Positions 25,496-33,626 of a DNA stretch of 64,000 nucleotides are shown piece after piece. Within the stretch, counting starts at the first letter, position 1. Each line of letters opens with the position of its first letter. The position numbers and the translations under genes are program-made. The notes under the pieces were generated by a model. That model had not been told where the DNA came from. It did no database searches and was given only the letters and a program-made list of their open reading frames with translations. This DNA comes from Kibdelosporangium aridum (GTDB lineage Bacteria > Actinomycetota > Actinomycetes > Mycobacteriales > Pseudonocardiaceae), in contig NZ_FWXV01000006.1 in the NCBI RefSeq assembly GCF_900176515.1, positions 593,422-657,421 on the forward strand. The letters are read 5' to 3'.

Positions 25496-27009
25496 TGGCA
25501 CTGGCACAAGCATGGTCGGTAGCACTGTTCGGAATGGACGGTCGAATGGTGGAAATCGAAGCCGACATAGGAAAAGGCGCGTCCAAGATGGTCATCGTCG
25601 GCCTGCCTGACGCGGCCCTCAACGAAGCCAAGGACAGAGTGCACGCAGCGGTCCGCAACAGCAATGAGGACTGGCCGAAACAGCAGATCACGGTTGGCCT
25701 CTCGCCTGCGGCCGTCCGAAAAGGCGGCTCGAGCTATGACCTGGCGCTCGCCTGCGTGATACTCGCCGCAGCCAAGGCTGTCCCGCCTGATCTTCTCCGT
25801 ACCACGGTGATGATTGGCGAACTGGCGCTCGATGGCCGCATCCGTGACGTACGCGGCATCCTGCCATGTTTGTTGGCAGCTCGCCGTGCTGGCGTGAAAC
25901 GCGCGGTTGTCCCCGCAACCACGTTGTCAGAAGGAGCTTTGGTCTCGGGCATGGATGTCTTGGGCGCCCGGGACCTGAAGAACGTTCTCGACTGGTTGCG
26001 AGGGAACGATGACGCTCTCGAAATGCCAGGCCCTACAGAGCCGATTCGTGCTCAGCGTTTCCCAGATTTGGCTGACGTCGTCGGTCAGCCTGAAGCGCGT
26101 TGGGCATTGGAGGTCGCCGCTGCGGGCGGCCATCATCTTCTTTTGGTTGGGCCACCCGGCACAGGAAAAACTATGCTCGCCCGGCGACTACCAGCCCTAT
26201 TGCCGCCTCTCACACACGAACAGTCGTTGGAGGTCACAGCGGTGCATTCGGTTGCGGGGCTGCTGAAGCCAGAAGCACCGTTGATCACAACGCCTCCGTT
26301 CTTCGCGCCTCATCACTCGACATCGGTACCCGCCCTTGTAGGTGGTGGTGTCGGGCTCGCCAAGCCCGGCGGCATCAGTAGCGCTCACTGCGGAGTCGTC
26401 TTCCTTGATGAGGCGTGTGAGTTTGCTCCGGACAGGCTGGAATCCTTGCGTACCGCCATGGAGGAGGGAGAGATCCGTCTGGCACGCAGAGATGGGGTTG
26501 TGCGATATCCCGCGCGGTTCCAATTGGTTCTTGCGACCAACCCTTGCCCATGTGCTCCGCCAAGGGAAACCGAATGCTCTTGCCCGCCAAACACTCGCCG
26601 TCGATACTTCGCGAAGCTGTCCGGCCCATTCCTGGATCGGGTCGACCTTCGTGTCCGCATGCGACCACTGACCGCGATGTCCACAGCAGATGGGACTGAG
26701 CCCGAGAAAACGGAACACGTGCGGGCCCGTGTGTGGCGGGCGAGAGAACGTGCGCGACAACGTTGGGCCGAACACGGATGGACGACGAACGCTGAGGTAC
26801 CCGGCCCATCCCTGTGGCGCGAATTCGCCTTGCCACGCAAGGTGACCGCACTTCTCGATCGAGGACTCCATTCCGGAGCGCTGACCGGGCGTGGAGCGGA
26901 TCGGTGTCTGCGTGTTGCTTGGACCTTGGCGGACCTGGCTGAAATTGACCGGCCGGATGCTGACCATGTGGCGGCGGCGTTGGAGTTTCGTGATCGGAGG
27001 GCGGCCTGA
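25495..27009 (+). CDS. yifB: YifB family AAA ATPase (Mg-chelatase-like, ComM type)
   Basis: The 504-residue protein has an N-terminal Lon-protease-like domain (GLPDAALNEAKDRV), then a Mg-chelatase AAA+ domain with Walker A GPPGTGKT and Walker B VVFLDEACEF, and a Cys-containing loop ATNPCPC that is typical of the family. ComM homologues drive branch migration during natural transformation. It is coupled to yraN and dprA, all linked to DNA uptake or recombination in other bacteria. Confidence 0.93.
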   Translation: MALAQAWSVALFGMDGRMVEIEADIGKGASKMVIVGLPDAALNEAKDRVHAAVRNSNEDWPKQQITVGLSPAAVRKGGSSYDLALACVILAAAKAVPPDLLRTTVMIGELALDGRIRDVRGILPCLLAARRAGVKRAVVPATTLSEGALVSGMDVLGARDLKNVLDWLRGNDDALEMPGPTEPIRAQRFPDLADVVGQPEARWALEVAAAGGHHLLLVGPPGTGKTMLARRLPALLPPLTHEQSLEVTAVHSVAGLLKPEAPLITTPPFFAPHHSTSVPALVGGGVGLAKPGGISSAHCGVVFLDEACEFAPDRLESLRTAMEEGEIRLARRDGVVRYPARFQLVLATNPCPCAPPRETECSCPPNTRRRYFAKLSGPFLDRVDLRVRMRPLTAMSTADGTEPEKTEHVRARVWRARERARQRWAEHGWTTNAEVPGPSLWREFALPRKVTALLDRGLHSGALTGRGADRCLRVAWTLADLAEIDRPDADHVAAALEFRDRRAA

Positions 27010-27010
27010 C

Positions 27011-28150
27011 ATGGTGACGGATGAACAGCGGCTGGCGTGCGCCTACTTGCTCAAGGTGGCCGAGCCACCTGCGTACGCGTTGAGAAGGTTTGTAGCCGAG
27101 CACGGGCTGATCGCTGCCGCGGAGGCTGTGCGGGCGGGAGAGGTTCCTGATGCCGTCTCGTTGGAGACCTCGGCGAGACGACATATCGATACGGCGGCGG
27201 AGGATCTCGCTGCCGGGGAACGTGCTGGTGCGCGACTCGTGACGCCGGAGGATGAGGACTGGCCAGCCTGGCCATTGCTGCCGCTGACCAACGCGGCGGC
27301 TAGGGGGCTCAAGTGGGCGAGTGCGCCGCTGGGGCTATGGGTGCGGGGTAGCGTGCCGCTTGATGAGGCGTTGCAGCGTGCGGTTTCCGTTGTCGGCGCC
27401 AGAGCGGCCACTTCGTATGGCGAGCATGTCGCTGCCGAGATGGGTTATGGGCTCGCCAGTCGTGGCATGTCAGTCGTTTCTGGTGCTGCTTATGGCATTG
27501 ATGGCGCCGCGCACAAGGGCGCCTTGAACGCCAACGGATGCACGATCGCTGTGCTGGCATGCGGCATTGATAAGGCCTATCCGGCCGGACATAGTCTGTT
27601 GATCGACCGGATCGCCGCCCAGGGACTTGTGATCACCGAGTACCCGCCCGGGACACCGCCAGGCAGACACCGTTTCCTCGTCCGCAACAGGATCATCGCC
27701 GCCCTTGGCATCGGCACAGTGGTGGTTGAGGCTGGTCAACGCAGCGGGGCTCGCAACACAGCGGCATCTGCTGCTGCGCTGGGACGCGTGCTCATGGTTG
27801 TCCCTGGGCCCGTGACGTCGGCGATGTCCATGGGGTGCCATGACCTGCTCCGCGATGGGCTTGCCACATCGGTGAGTTCGGTGGCCGAGGTGATCGAGTC
27901 TGTTGGCCTGTTCGGCGAAGACTTGGTGACCAGGACTGGCAGTACCGCACGACCCACCGACGGCTTGGACTCGGAGTCGCTCAGAGTCCACGAAGCCCTC
28001 GAACTCCGGGCCACGCATTCCGCTGAACGGATCGCTGAGGTCTCCGGAGTCCCGTTGCCCAGAGTACGTGCGGTGCTGCCGGCGCTTGAACTCACTGGCT
28101 TGGCTGACCGGTGCGAGTCCGGCTGGCGCAGGGCCAGCGTGGAGGTTTAG
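27011..28150 (+). CDS. dprA: DNA-processing protein DprA
   Basis: Loads RecA onto incoming single-stranded DNA. The Rossmann-like core is visible as VSVVGARAATSYGEHVA, SGAAYGIDGAAHKGAL, VLACGIDKAYPAGH and FLVRNRIIAALG; a C-terminal winged-helix region follows. ATG 27011 is nine bases behind GGAGGG. At 379 residues it is family length. Codon use is less GC-rich than the ribosomal operons. Its TAG overlaps the repaired reading of the next, leftward gene (TTAG). Confidence 0.93.
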   Translation: MVTDEQRLACAYLLKVAEPPAYALRRFVAEHGLIAAAEAVRAGEVPDAVSLETSARRHIDTAAEDLAAGERAGARLVTPEDEDWPAWPLLPLTNAAARGLKWASAPLGLWVRGSVPLDEALQRAVSVVGARAATSYGEHVAAEMGYGLASRGMSVVSGAAYGIDGAAHKGALNANGCTIAVLACGIDKAYPAGHSLLIDRIAAQGLVITEYPPGTPPGRHRFLVRNRIIAALGIGTVVVEAGQRSGARNTAASAAALGRVLMVVPGPVTSAMSMGCHDLLRDGLATSVSSVAEVIESVGLFGEDLVTRTGSTARPTDGLDSESLRVHEALELRATHSAERIAEVSGVPLPRVRAVLPALELTGLADRCESGWRRASVEV

Positions 28151-28682
28151 GTGCGCGCCAACGCGTTGCGAAGCCGGATACCGCTGAAACCGAGAGTGCT
28201 CGTGATGACGCCGTCCCAGAACTCCAGAGGTTGGCCATGATCCGCAGTTGGATGCCCGCGTCCTCGTGCAGGCGCAGAAGGTCACCGACCGGCTCCGGCG
28301 GCCCCAGCGGGTCAACCGGCACCGTCGAGACGCTCGCGTTCGGCACTGGGCTGCCGAAAGGCTGGAAATGCTCCGCTGGCAACCGATACGCGAACAACTT
28401 GACGCTCAGCATGCGCTCCAACCAGCGGTACTCGATGGCATGCACCCGATCGCCACCGCCCGGCCCGAGGATGTGCTCCCGGTCGGCGGCCGAGGTCTCG
28501 GGTGTCACCCACGCCATCCCCCGCGGACATTCGCGTGGGAACCAGTAGTCCGGAGCACGGTCGTAGTCCACTGCCCACACGTACGCGTCCGGCTGACGAG
28601 AGGTCGGCGCGACATGAGGAACGAAGCGGGTGATAGTCGGATCTTCGGAAAAGTGGAGCACCTGCCCAGGATCAGGTCGCAT
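28147..28682 (-). pseudogene. DUF6886-like protein gene with apparent frameshift
   Basis: The reading from ATG 28682 (MRPDPGQVLHFSEDPTI) runs as a typical small cytoplasmic protein of unknown function, with YVWAVDYDRAPDYWFPREC and FAYRLPAEHFQPFG. After IQLRIMANLW, near 28222-28226, the frame becomes nonsensical and continues to 28092, inside dprA. Shifting by one base there gives EFWDGVITSTLGFSGIRLR, a natural-looking C-terminus ending in a TAA at 28147-28149. A single missing G in a G-run (TGG-AG in place of TGG-GAG) would explain it. It could be a real mutation or a sequence error. Confidence 0.65.
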
Positions 28683-28702
28683 GCCCTCAGTATCCGCTGT
28701 CC

Positions 28703-29419
28703 TCAGTATCCGACGGTGAAACGTCGCTGGATGAACTGCGGGCGCTCGGCTTCGTCGATGAGGGCCATGGCGAGGTCTTCCGCGGAGATGTCGCTTGTGC
28801 CGTCTTCCATCACCAGGAGTTGGTTGGTGCCTGTGCGAAAACGTCCGGTGCGATCGCCGCTCTTGACCAGAGCCGCTGATGGGCTGAGGTAGGTCCAGTC
28901 GCGGTTGGACAGACGATAAAGGTTCAGTGCCTCACGGTGGGCGAGCACTACCTTGCTGTACTCGGGTGGGACGCCGAGGGCGGCCGGCAGCTGCTCCGTG
29001 AAGCCGTCGACGTCCACGACCTGCAGGCCAGGCTGGACCTCAAGACTGCCCGCGCCTCCGACGATGAGCAGCCTTGTCGACGGACGCCGGTCCAGCGCGG
29101 CCAGCAATGCCCTTGCGGCGCTGGGCAAAACGTCCGCGTTGGCGATGGCGTCAGGGATGTCGTCGCCCGCGTTGATGGCGTTGACGACCACATCGAGTCC
29201 TGTGATCGCGGTTGTGACGCTGTCCGCGTCGAGCACGTCAGCGACCTGCCAGGTCACTGCACTGGCGTCGGCCGGGATCTTGGACTGGTTGCGAGTGAAC
29301 GCGCGGACTTCGTGGCCACGGCTTACGGCCTCCGCCACGATGCGTTGGCCGATCACTCCGGTTGCTCCGAACACACCGATTCGCACAGGTACACCCCAGA
29401 TTGTCTCAACAGCATTCAC
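28703..29419 (-). CDS. NAD(P)-binding SDR/NmrA-like protein
   Basis: A 238-residue atypical short-chain dehydrogenase-like protein with the N-terminal GATGVIGQRIV dinucleotide motif, DVLDADSV, LLIVGGAGSLEV and a late NRDWTYLSPSA segment. Such proteins are often NAD(P)H-flavin reductases or sensors. The start may be ATG 29419 or GTG 29386, the latter beginning right at RIGVFGATG. It is transcribed away from the TetR gene, so it is the likely target of that repressor. Confidence 0.82.
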   Translation of the reverse strand: MNAVETIWGVPVRIGVFGATGVIGQRIVAEAVSRGHEVRAFTRNQSKIPADASAVTWQVADVLDADSVTTAITGLDVVVNAINAGDDIPDAIANADVLPSAARALLAALDRRPSTRLLIVGGAGSLEVQPGLQVVDVDGFTEQLPAALGVPPEYSKVVLAHREALNLYRLSNRDWTYLSPSAALVKSGDRTGRFRTGTNQLLVMEDGTSDISAEDLAMALIDEAERPQFIQRRFTVGY

Positions 29420-29481
29420 TTATTGAACGCCGTGTAGTAACTGTACGGCCGATAGTATGCCAACGCTGTAGCGTGTCAACC
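29420..29481. promoter_or_regulatory. Divergent control region, TetR / SDR pair
   Basis: The 62-bp gap between the divergent genes is AT-richer than its surroundings. It contains TTGAAC at 29423-29428 and TAGTAT at 29453-29458. These are promoter-like hexamers, but their spacing is too long for one promoter. A weak inverted arrangement around CGGCCG may be the TetR operator. The evidence is thin. Confidence 0.3.
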
Positions 29482-30204
29482 GTGAAAGAGGTGGTGCCCT
29501 CAAGGCGCGAACGGCTGCGGGCCGAGACATCCCGTGAGATCAAGGCGATCGCGCTGAAGCTCATGGCCGAGAGCGGGCCGGATGGCATCTCGCTCCGGGC
29601 GATCGCTCGGGAGATGGGCATGACCGCCGGGGCCATCTACGGCTACTTCGCCACGCGCGACGACCTGATCACCACACTGATCTCGGACGTCTACACCGAT
29701 CTGGTCGACCAGATGGAGGCCGCGCGAGACTCAAAACGTGAGGACGATGCCGGTGGGCGGCTACTGGCGTGGGGCGAGGCGTTCCGCGAATGGGCGGTGG
29801 CGAATCCGCAGGGGTTCCGGCTGATCTACGGCGACCCGGTCAACGGCTACCAGCCGCCGGAGGGCGGTGCGGCACCCGAGGCTGAACGCCGCGCATGCAT
29901 TGGCCTCGCCGGACTGGTCGCTGCCGCATGGCCGGATGCCGAACCCGCGCAGTCGAACGTGAACCATCGCTGGTCGGACTTCGATCCATCCCTGGTCGCG
30001 GTGTTCCGGGAATCATTTCCCGGTCTCCCGCCCGCCGCAGTGGCACTCTCGTTGCGTGTCTGGGGACGCATGCACGGACCGGTGGCCTTGGAGATCTACG
30101 GCCACTTCGCAGCCCAGACCCAACACCCCGCGAAGCTCTACCGCGCCGAGTTGCTCGATCTGCTCGCCGCGTTGCGCATCCCGGTCTCGGGAAGGCGGAG
30201 CTAG
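29482..30204 (+). CDS. TetR family transcriptional regulator
   Basis: A 240-residue repressor with an N-terminal helix-turn-helix (ISLRAIAREMGMTAGAIYGYF) and a C-terminal WHG-type ligand domain (FREWAVANPQGFRLIYGDP). The start is GTG 29482, with GTG 29491 possible. It is divergent from the NAD(P)-binding protein gene and probably controls it and itself. Its stop overlaps the convergent propeptide-like gene by 4 bp (CTAG). Confidence 0.9.
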   Translation: MKEVVPSRRERLRAETSREIKAIALKLMAESGPDGISLRAIAREMGMTAGAIYGYFATRDDLITTLISDVYTDLVDQMEAARDSKREDDAGGRLLAWGEAFREWAVANPQGFRLIYGDPVNGYQPPEGGAAPEAERRACIGLAGLVAAAWPDAEPAQSNVNHRWSDFDPSLVAVFRESFPGLPPAAVALSLRVWGRMHGPVALEIYGHFAAQTQHPAKLYRAELLDLLAALRIPVSGRRS

Positions 30205-30428
30205 ATGCCTGGGTCGGCGGGACCGTAGTTGTCGCGTTCCCACTCGACGGCGGCAACGCCGGGCACGGCCATCAGGGTGTCGACCGCCTCGGGGGCGATC
30301 GAGCCGGTGACCGTGCCGAGCGCTTCGAAGACCTCGTCGACCAGCAGGCCTGCCCGCCGTAGGTCGTCGACCAGCCGGGGCATGTCGCTCATGCTCTCGT
30401 CGTCGATGGAGACCATGATCTTGGGCAC
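30201..30428 (-). CDS. Small protein resembling a subtilase propeptide (I9-like)
   Basis: A 75-residue protein with a beta-alpha-beta-beta-alpha-beta pattern (KIMVSIDD, DMPRLVDDLRRAGL, VTGSI, AVDTLMAVPGVAAVEWE) reminiscent of the ferredoxin-like fold of peptidase inhibitor I9/subtilisin propeptides. The VPGVAAVEWE ending is very like the C-terminal strand of such propeptides. It has GTG 30428 behind an AGGAGG site and lies 35 bp downstream of a subtilase gene on the same strand. I infer a separate inhibitor or folding chaperone for that protease. Similar small proteins are sometimes mislabelled as aldolases. Confidence 0.6.
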   Translation of the reverse strand: MPKIMVSIDDESMSDMPRLVDDLRRAGLLVDEVFEALGTVTGSIAPEAVDTLMAVPGVAAVEWERDNYGPADPGI

Positions 30429-30463
30429 GTCAGCCTCCTAGCGTTCAGGAGACTGACGCTAGC

Positions 30464-31648
30464 CTACGGAGCCTGAACGAGGCCTGCTCCGACGTCAGTC
30501 GAGGGCAGGTTGAGCCGGGTGGCGGTCTGCACGAGGCGCGCCCACAGCTCCCACGACTTCGCGCCGTACTGGGCCGAGATCAGTGCGGCGATGCCTGCCA
30601 CGTGCGGAGTGGCCATGCTTGTGCCGCGCAGCCGCTTCTGTCCGCCGCCTGTCCAGCTCGACAGCACGTTCTCGCCCGGTGCGACGACGTCCACTTGTCC
30701 GATCAGGTCCATGGAGCCGCAGGAGAAGTCTGCGATCGCCTGGGCTTCATTGATGGCACCGACCGACATGATCGACGGGCAGTTCGCCGGGTGGCTGACC
30801 GACGCGATGTGGCCCGCACCGCGAGAGCTTTCGTTGCCCGCCGCGGCGATGATCAGAGTTCCCGCGTCCATCGCGCGCTTGGCGACCTGCTCGAACACCG
30901 TCGAGTGCGGCGTACCGGGTTGCGTGGGCGCGCCCAGCGACATCGATACCACGCGGCAGCCGTTCGCGATCGCCCACGAGATGCCGGCCAGGATGCCACC
31001 GTCAGAGCCGGAGCCCCGGTTGCTCAAGACCTTGCCCGCGTAGATGTCCGCGTTGAACGCGACGCCGTAGCCGGGTCCGGTCGCAGGCTTACGGGGACCG
31101 CACGCGGTTCCGATGCAGTGCGTGCCATGGCCATGACCGTCCTGTACATCCTCGCCCCGGATGAACGAGGCAGTGGTGACGTTGCGCCCGGCGAAGTCGG
31201 GGTGGCGCACGTCGAAACCAGTGTCGAGCACTGCGACGCGCACTCCGGTGGCATCAACGGGACAAGCCGACGCGCGGACGGCCTGCAGGCCCCAAGTGAA
31301 CGCACTTTCGTCGGCCGTCGCCACTGGCTCGGCCGGAGCTTCAGCCGTGATCGCGTGCACGATCCGCTCAGCTTCGACCGTCGCGATCGGACCAGGCTCA
31401 GCCGCGGCGACAGCGAGCCGACTCGCCTGGTCCTCAGCCGCGGACACAACAGCGACGCCGATCTCGTGCAAGATCAGGCCGTCGGCCTCATTGAACATCG
31501 ACGCCACCGACGCACCCGCCGAGTCGGCAGTGCTGGCCATCCGAAGACCAGCGACCTTTGTCATGGCGCGAGCACCGGCAGCCACCGCGTCGTCCTCGAG
31601 CAAAACCAAATAACGGCCGGTCAAACCGGCATCTTGTGGGTTCGTCAT
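30464..31648 (-). CDS. S8 family serine peptidase (subtilase), no signal peptide
   Basis: A 394-residue subtilisin-like protease with all catalytic parts: Asp in VAVLDTGFDVRHPDF (about residue 142), His in GHGHGTHCIG (about 174), the oxyanion Asn in AAAGNESS and Ser in RGTSMATPHVAG. The first 110 residues (RYLVLLEDDAV, ILHEIGVAVVSA, IATVEAERIVHAI) look like an I9-type prodomain. ATG 31648 follows GGAGGGGGAGGC, a very strong site; no signal peptide or transmembrane segment precedes the prodomain. It may act inside the cell or leave by an unusual route. A small propeptide-like gene follows it. Confidence 0.85.
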   Translation of the reverse strand: MTNPQDAGLTGRYLVLLEDDAVAAGARAMTKVAGLRMASTADSAGASVASMFNEADGLILHEIGVAVVSAAEDQASRLAVAAAEPGPIATVEAERIVHAITAEAPAEPVATADESAFTWGLQAVRASACPVDATGVRVAVLDTGFDVRHPDFAGRNVTTASFIRGEDVQDGHGHGTHCIGTACGPRKPATGPGYGVAFNADIYAGKVLSNRGSGSDGGILAGISWAIANGCRVVSMSLGAPTQPGTPHSTVFEQVAKRAMDAGTLIIAAAGNESSRGAGHIASVSHPANCPSIMSVGAINEAQAIADFSCGSMDLIGQVDVVAPGENVLSSWTGGGQKRLRGTSMATPHVAGIAALISAQYGAKSWELWARLVQTATRLNLPSTDVGAGLVQAP

Positions 31649-31709
31649 GCCTCCCCCTCCTTGTTTTCCGTCCCCAGGTCTAAGCAGGATCGAGACGATC
31701 AAGCGGGAC

Positions 31710-31728
31710 GTAACGGGCAGGCCGTTAC
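31710..31728. promoter_or_regulatory. Inverted repeat upstream of the subtilase gene
   Basis: GTAACGG at 31710-31716 and CCGTTAC at 31722-31728 are perfect 7-bp arms around five bases, 62 bp before the subtilase start. It may be an operator or a 5'-UTR hairpin for that gene. Confidence 0.4.
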
Positions 31729-32645
31729 TCCTTTCGGGCTATTTCTCCGCATGTCGAAAACAACGGTGCACCTGAGCGCCCTGTGGGTGAACCACCCCAC
31801 CGGACCAGGCAAAACCCGGGGACGTGAAGGCAGCGGCCAGGGCGGGAGTACTGCCGCAGTCCGTTGCAGCGCCGCTGCCGCCGCAGGGCTTGCCGGGAGC
31901 CGAATTGGGCCGCCCTCTGCGGTGGCCGCCAAGGGGCGGCCAATGCCAAGCATGTATCGCGACTTATGCGGACCCATCGGTACTTCACGTGTCGTTGACG
32001 GAACTGGGGAGATCACACTTGGTCCGGCTTGGCCGCTGGACCCGCAACTACTGGGGACGAGGCTGATCTGGGACAGCGGGCGGTGCCCCAGGGTGAGTTC
32101 CGAGGGTCGATCTGTGGCTTGTGACAGTGTCGTCCTTGCGGTGGCTGCCGACGTGCGGTCGATGCCGAGCACGTGCTGCGCCACGAGAGGTGAGCGGGGA
32201 TGGTCGTGCAGAAACTGCTTGAGCAATGGACTCCGGAGATCAAGCGCAGCGGCGCCAGTTCGACAGCGAGTCCCGCGTCATCGCGCTTATCGGGGTGGCG
32301 TGATGGGCCTTGGGATTGTGCCTTGGGATTGTGGAGTGCGTCGTGGTCGTGGTCGTGGTCGGGTTGGGTGTAGTGCTGTTGTGGCCGCCGAGGCTATCGC
32401 TGCCGTCGGCTGTGCCCCGGGCGTTTATCGTCGCGTCGACACCGGACACGATGTTGACCCTGTCCTGGGCGTTGGGGGAGCCGTTGGTTACGGGCAGGGG
32501 GCGCGCTGAACTAGGTCGTTGAGGGGCCTGGTTGGCGGGCGGGCGCGCTGGTTGGTGCTTGTGGGTGGTGTTGGGGGTGTGGCGGGGCAACACGCCAGGC
32601 TGGGGGGTGCTTGACGTGGTTGCTGTGGTCGCGCAGCGTTGGGTT
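31729..32645. other. About 0.9 kb without a convincing gene
   Basis: Between the subtilase and xerC, frames on both strands are open only by GC bias and show no domain, ribosome-binding site or balanced composition. The final 350 bases become strongly G- and T-rich on the plus strand, with GTGGTC triplet-like runs and a duplicated 13-mer GCCTTGGGATTGT (near 32307 and 32320). It could be decayed coding sequence or regulatory DNA. I see no transposase remnant. Confidence 0.45.
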
Positions 32646-33626
32646 GTGTCGTCGAGTGGTCGTGGTCGGGTTGACCTGCTTAGGGTTCGGGGGGAGTTGC
32701 CGGCTTCTGATCAGGAGATGGTGGACGCCTACGAACGCCATCTTCGGGCTGAGCGGGGGCTTTCGCCGCACACTGTGCGTGCCTATGTCGGTGATGTGGT
32801 TTCGCTGCTGGGGCATGTTCATGGGCTTGACGTCGTTGGTTCGGGATCGCCTCCGGTGCAAGGGAAACTTGACCTCGCGGGGCTTCGGGCGTGGCTTGCC
32901 GCGCAGCGCACGGCCGGCACTGGCCGAACGACGTTGGCGCGTCGTTCAGCGGCTGCCCGGACGTTCACGGCGTGGGCTCACCGGCGTGGGTATCTCTCCT
33001 CCGATCCTGGGGCTCGGCTTGTCGCGCCCAAGCGGCAACGCACTCTTCCGTCCGTGCTGCGCCAGGATCAGGCTGATGACCTGATGCGGGCGTCGCAATC
33101 CGGCGCGGCGGAACGGAATGCCGTCGCGATGCGGGATCACGCGATTGTCGAACTGTTGTACGCCACCGGGATCCGCGTTTCCGAACTTTGTGGTCTTGAC
33201 GTCGACGACGTCGACATGGATCTTCGGGTGGTGCGAGTCATCGGCAAGGGCGACAAGGAAAGGACCGTTCCTTTCGGGCTGCCCGCGCAACGCGCTGTGC
33301 GGGACTGGCTGACGGATGGGCGGCCACAACTGGCTTCGGCGAACTCGCCACCAGCGCTTCTGATCGGTGTGCGCGGCGGCAGGCTGCAACCCAGCAGCGT
33401 GCGGCGGATCGTGCACGACGCGCTCAAGGCGGTCCCCGGGGCACCCGATCTCGGTCCGCACGGTCTGCGCCACACTGCGGCGACCCATCTGCTCGAAGGC
33501 GGAGCGGACCTTCGAAGCGTTCAAGAACTCCTCGGACACGCCACCCTTGCGACCACTCAGCTGTATACACACGTGACAGTCGAGCGACTACGCGCTGTGC
33601 ACGATCAGGCTCATCCCAGGTCCTAG
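32646..33626 (+). CDS. xerC: Tyrosine recombinase XerC
   Basis: Site-specific recombinase that with XerD resolves chromosome dimers. The N-terminal SAM-like domain has DAYERHLRAERGLSPHTVRAY; the catalytic domain has Arg in LLYATGIRVSELCGL, Lys in GKGDKERTVPF, His-Leu-Arg-His in GPHGLRHTAATH, the second His in LLGHATLATTQ and Tyr in LYTHV. The start is uncertain in this G/T-rich stretch; GTG 32646 gives 326 residues, close to the usual length. Its position between dprA and rpsB matches other actinobacteria. Confidence 0.92.
   Translation: MSSSGRGRVDLLRVRGELPASDQEMVDAYERHLRAERGLSPHTVRAYVGDVVSLLGHVHGLDVVGSGSPPVQGKLDLAGLRAWLAAQRTAGTGRTTLARRSAAARTFTAWAHRRGYLSSDPGARLVAPKRQRTLPSVLRQDQADDLMRASQSGAAERNAVAMRDHAIVELLYATGIRVSELCGLDVDDVDMDLRVVRVIGKGDKERTVPFGLPAQRAVRDWLTDGRPQLASANSPPALLIGVRGGRLQPSSVRRIVHDALKAVPGAPDLGPHGLRHTAATHLLEGGADLRSVQELLGHATLATTQLYTHVTVERLRAVHDQAHPRS

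Noticed and set aside
31699..32226. 175-codon minus-strand frame upstream of the subtilase gene
   Set aside because: Pro/Arg/Ala-rich with no pattern of conserved residues; no convincing ribosome-binding site.
30602..32509. 635-codon plus-strand frame opposite the subtilase gene
   Set aside because: Overlaps an intact S8 protease; its unique 3' part has no domain or start signal.
32240..32593. 117-codon minus-strand frame with Thr/Pro/His runs
   Set aside because: Low-complexity product of the G/T-rich strand; no evidence of coding.
32520..32645. dif site or strict G-quadruplex beside xerC
   Set aside because: No dif-like 28-mer is seen; the G-runs exist but one loop is about 14 bases, too long for a standard quadruplex motif.
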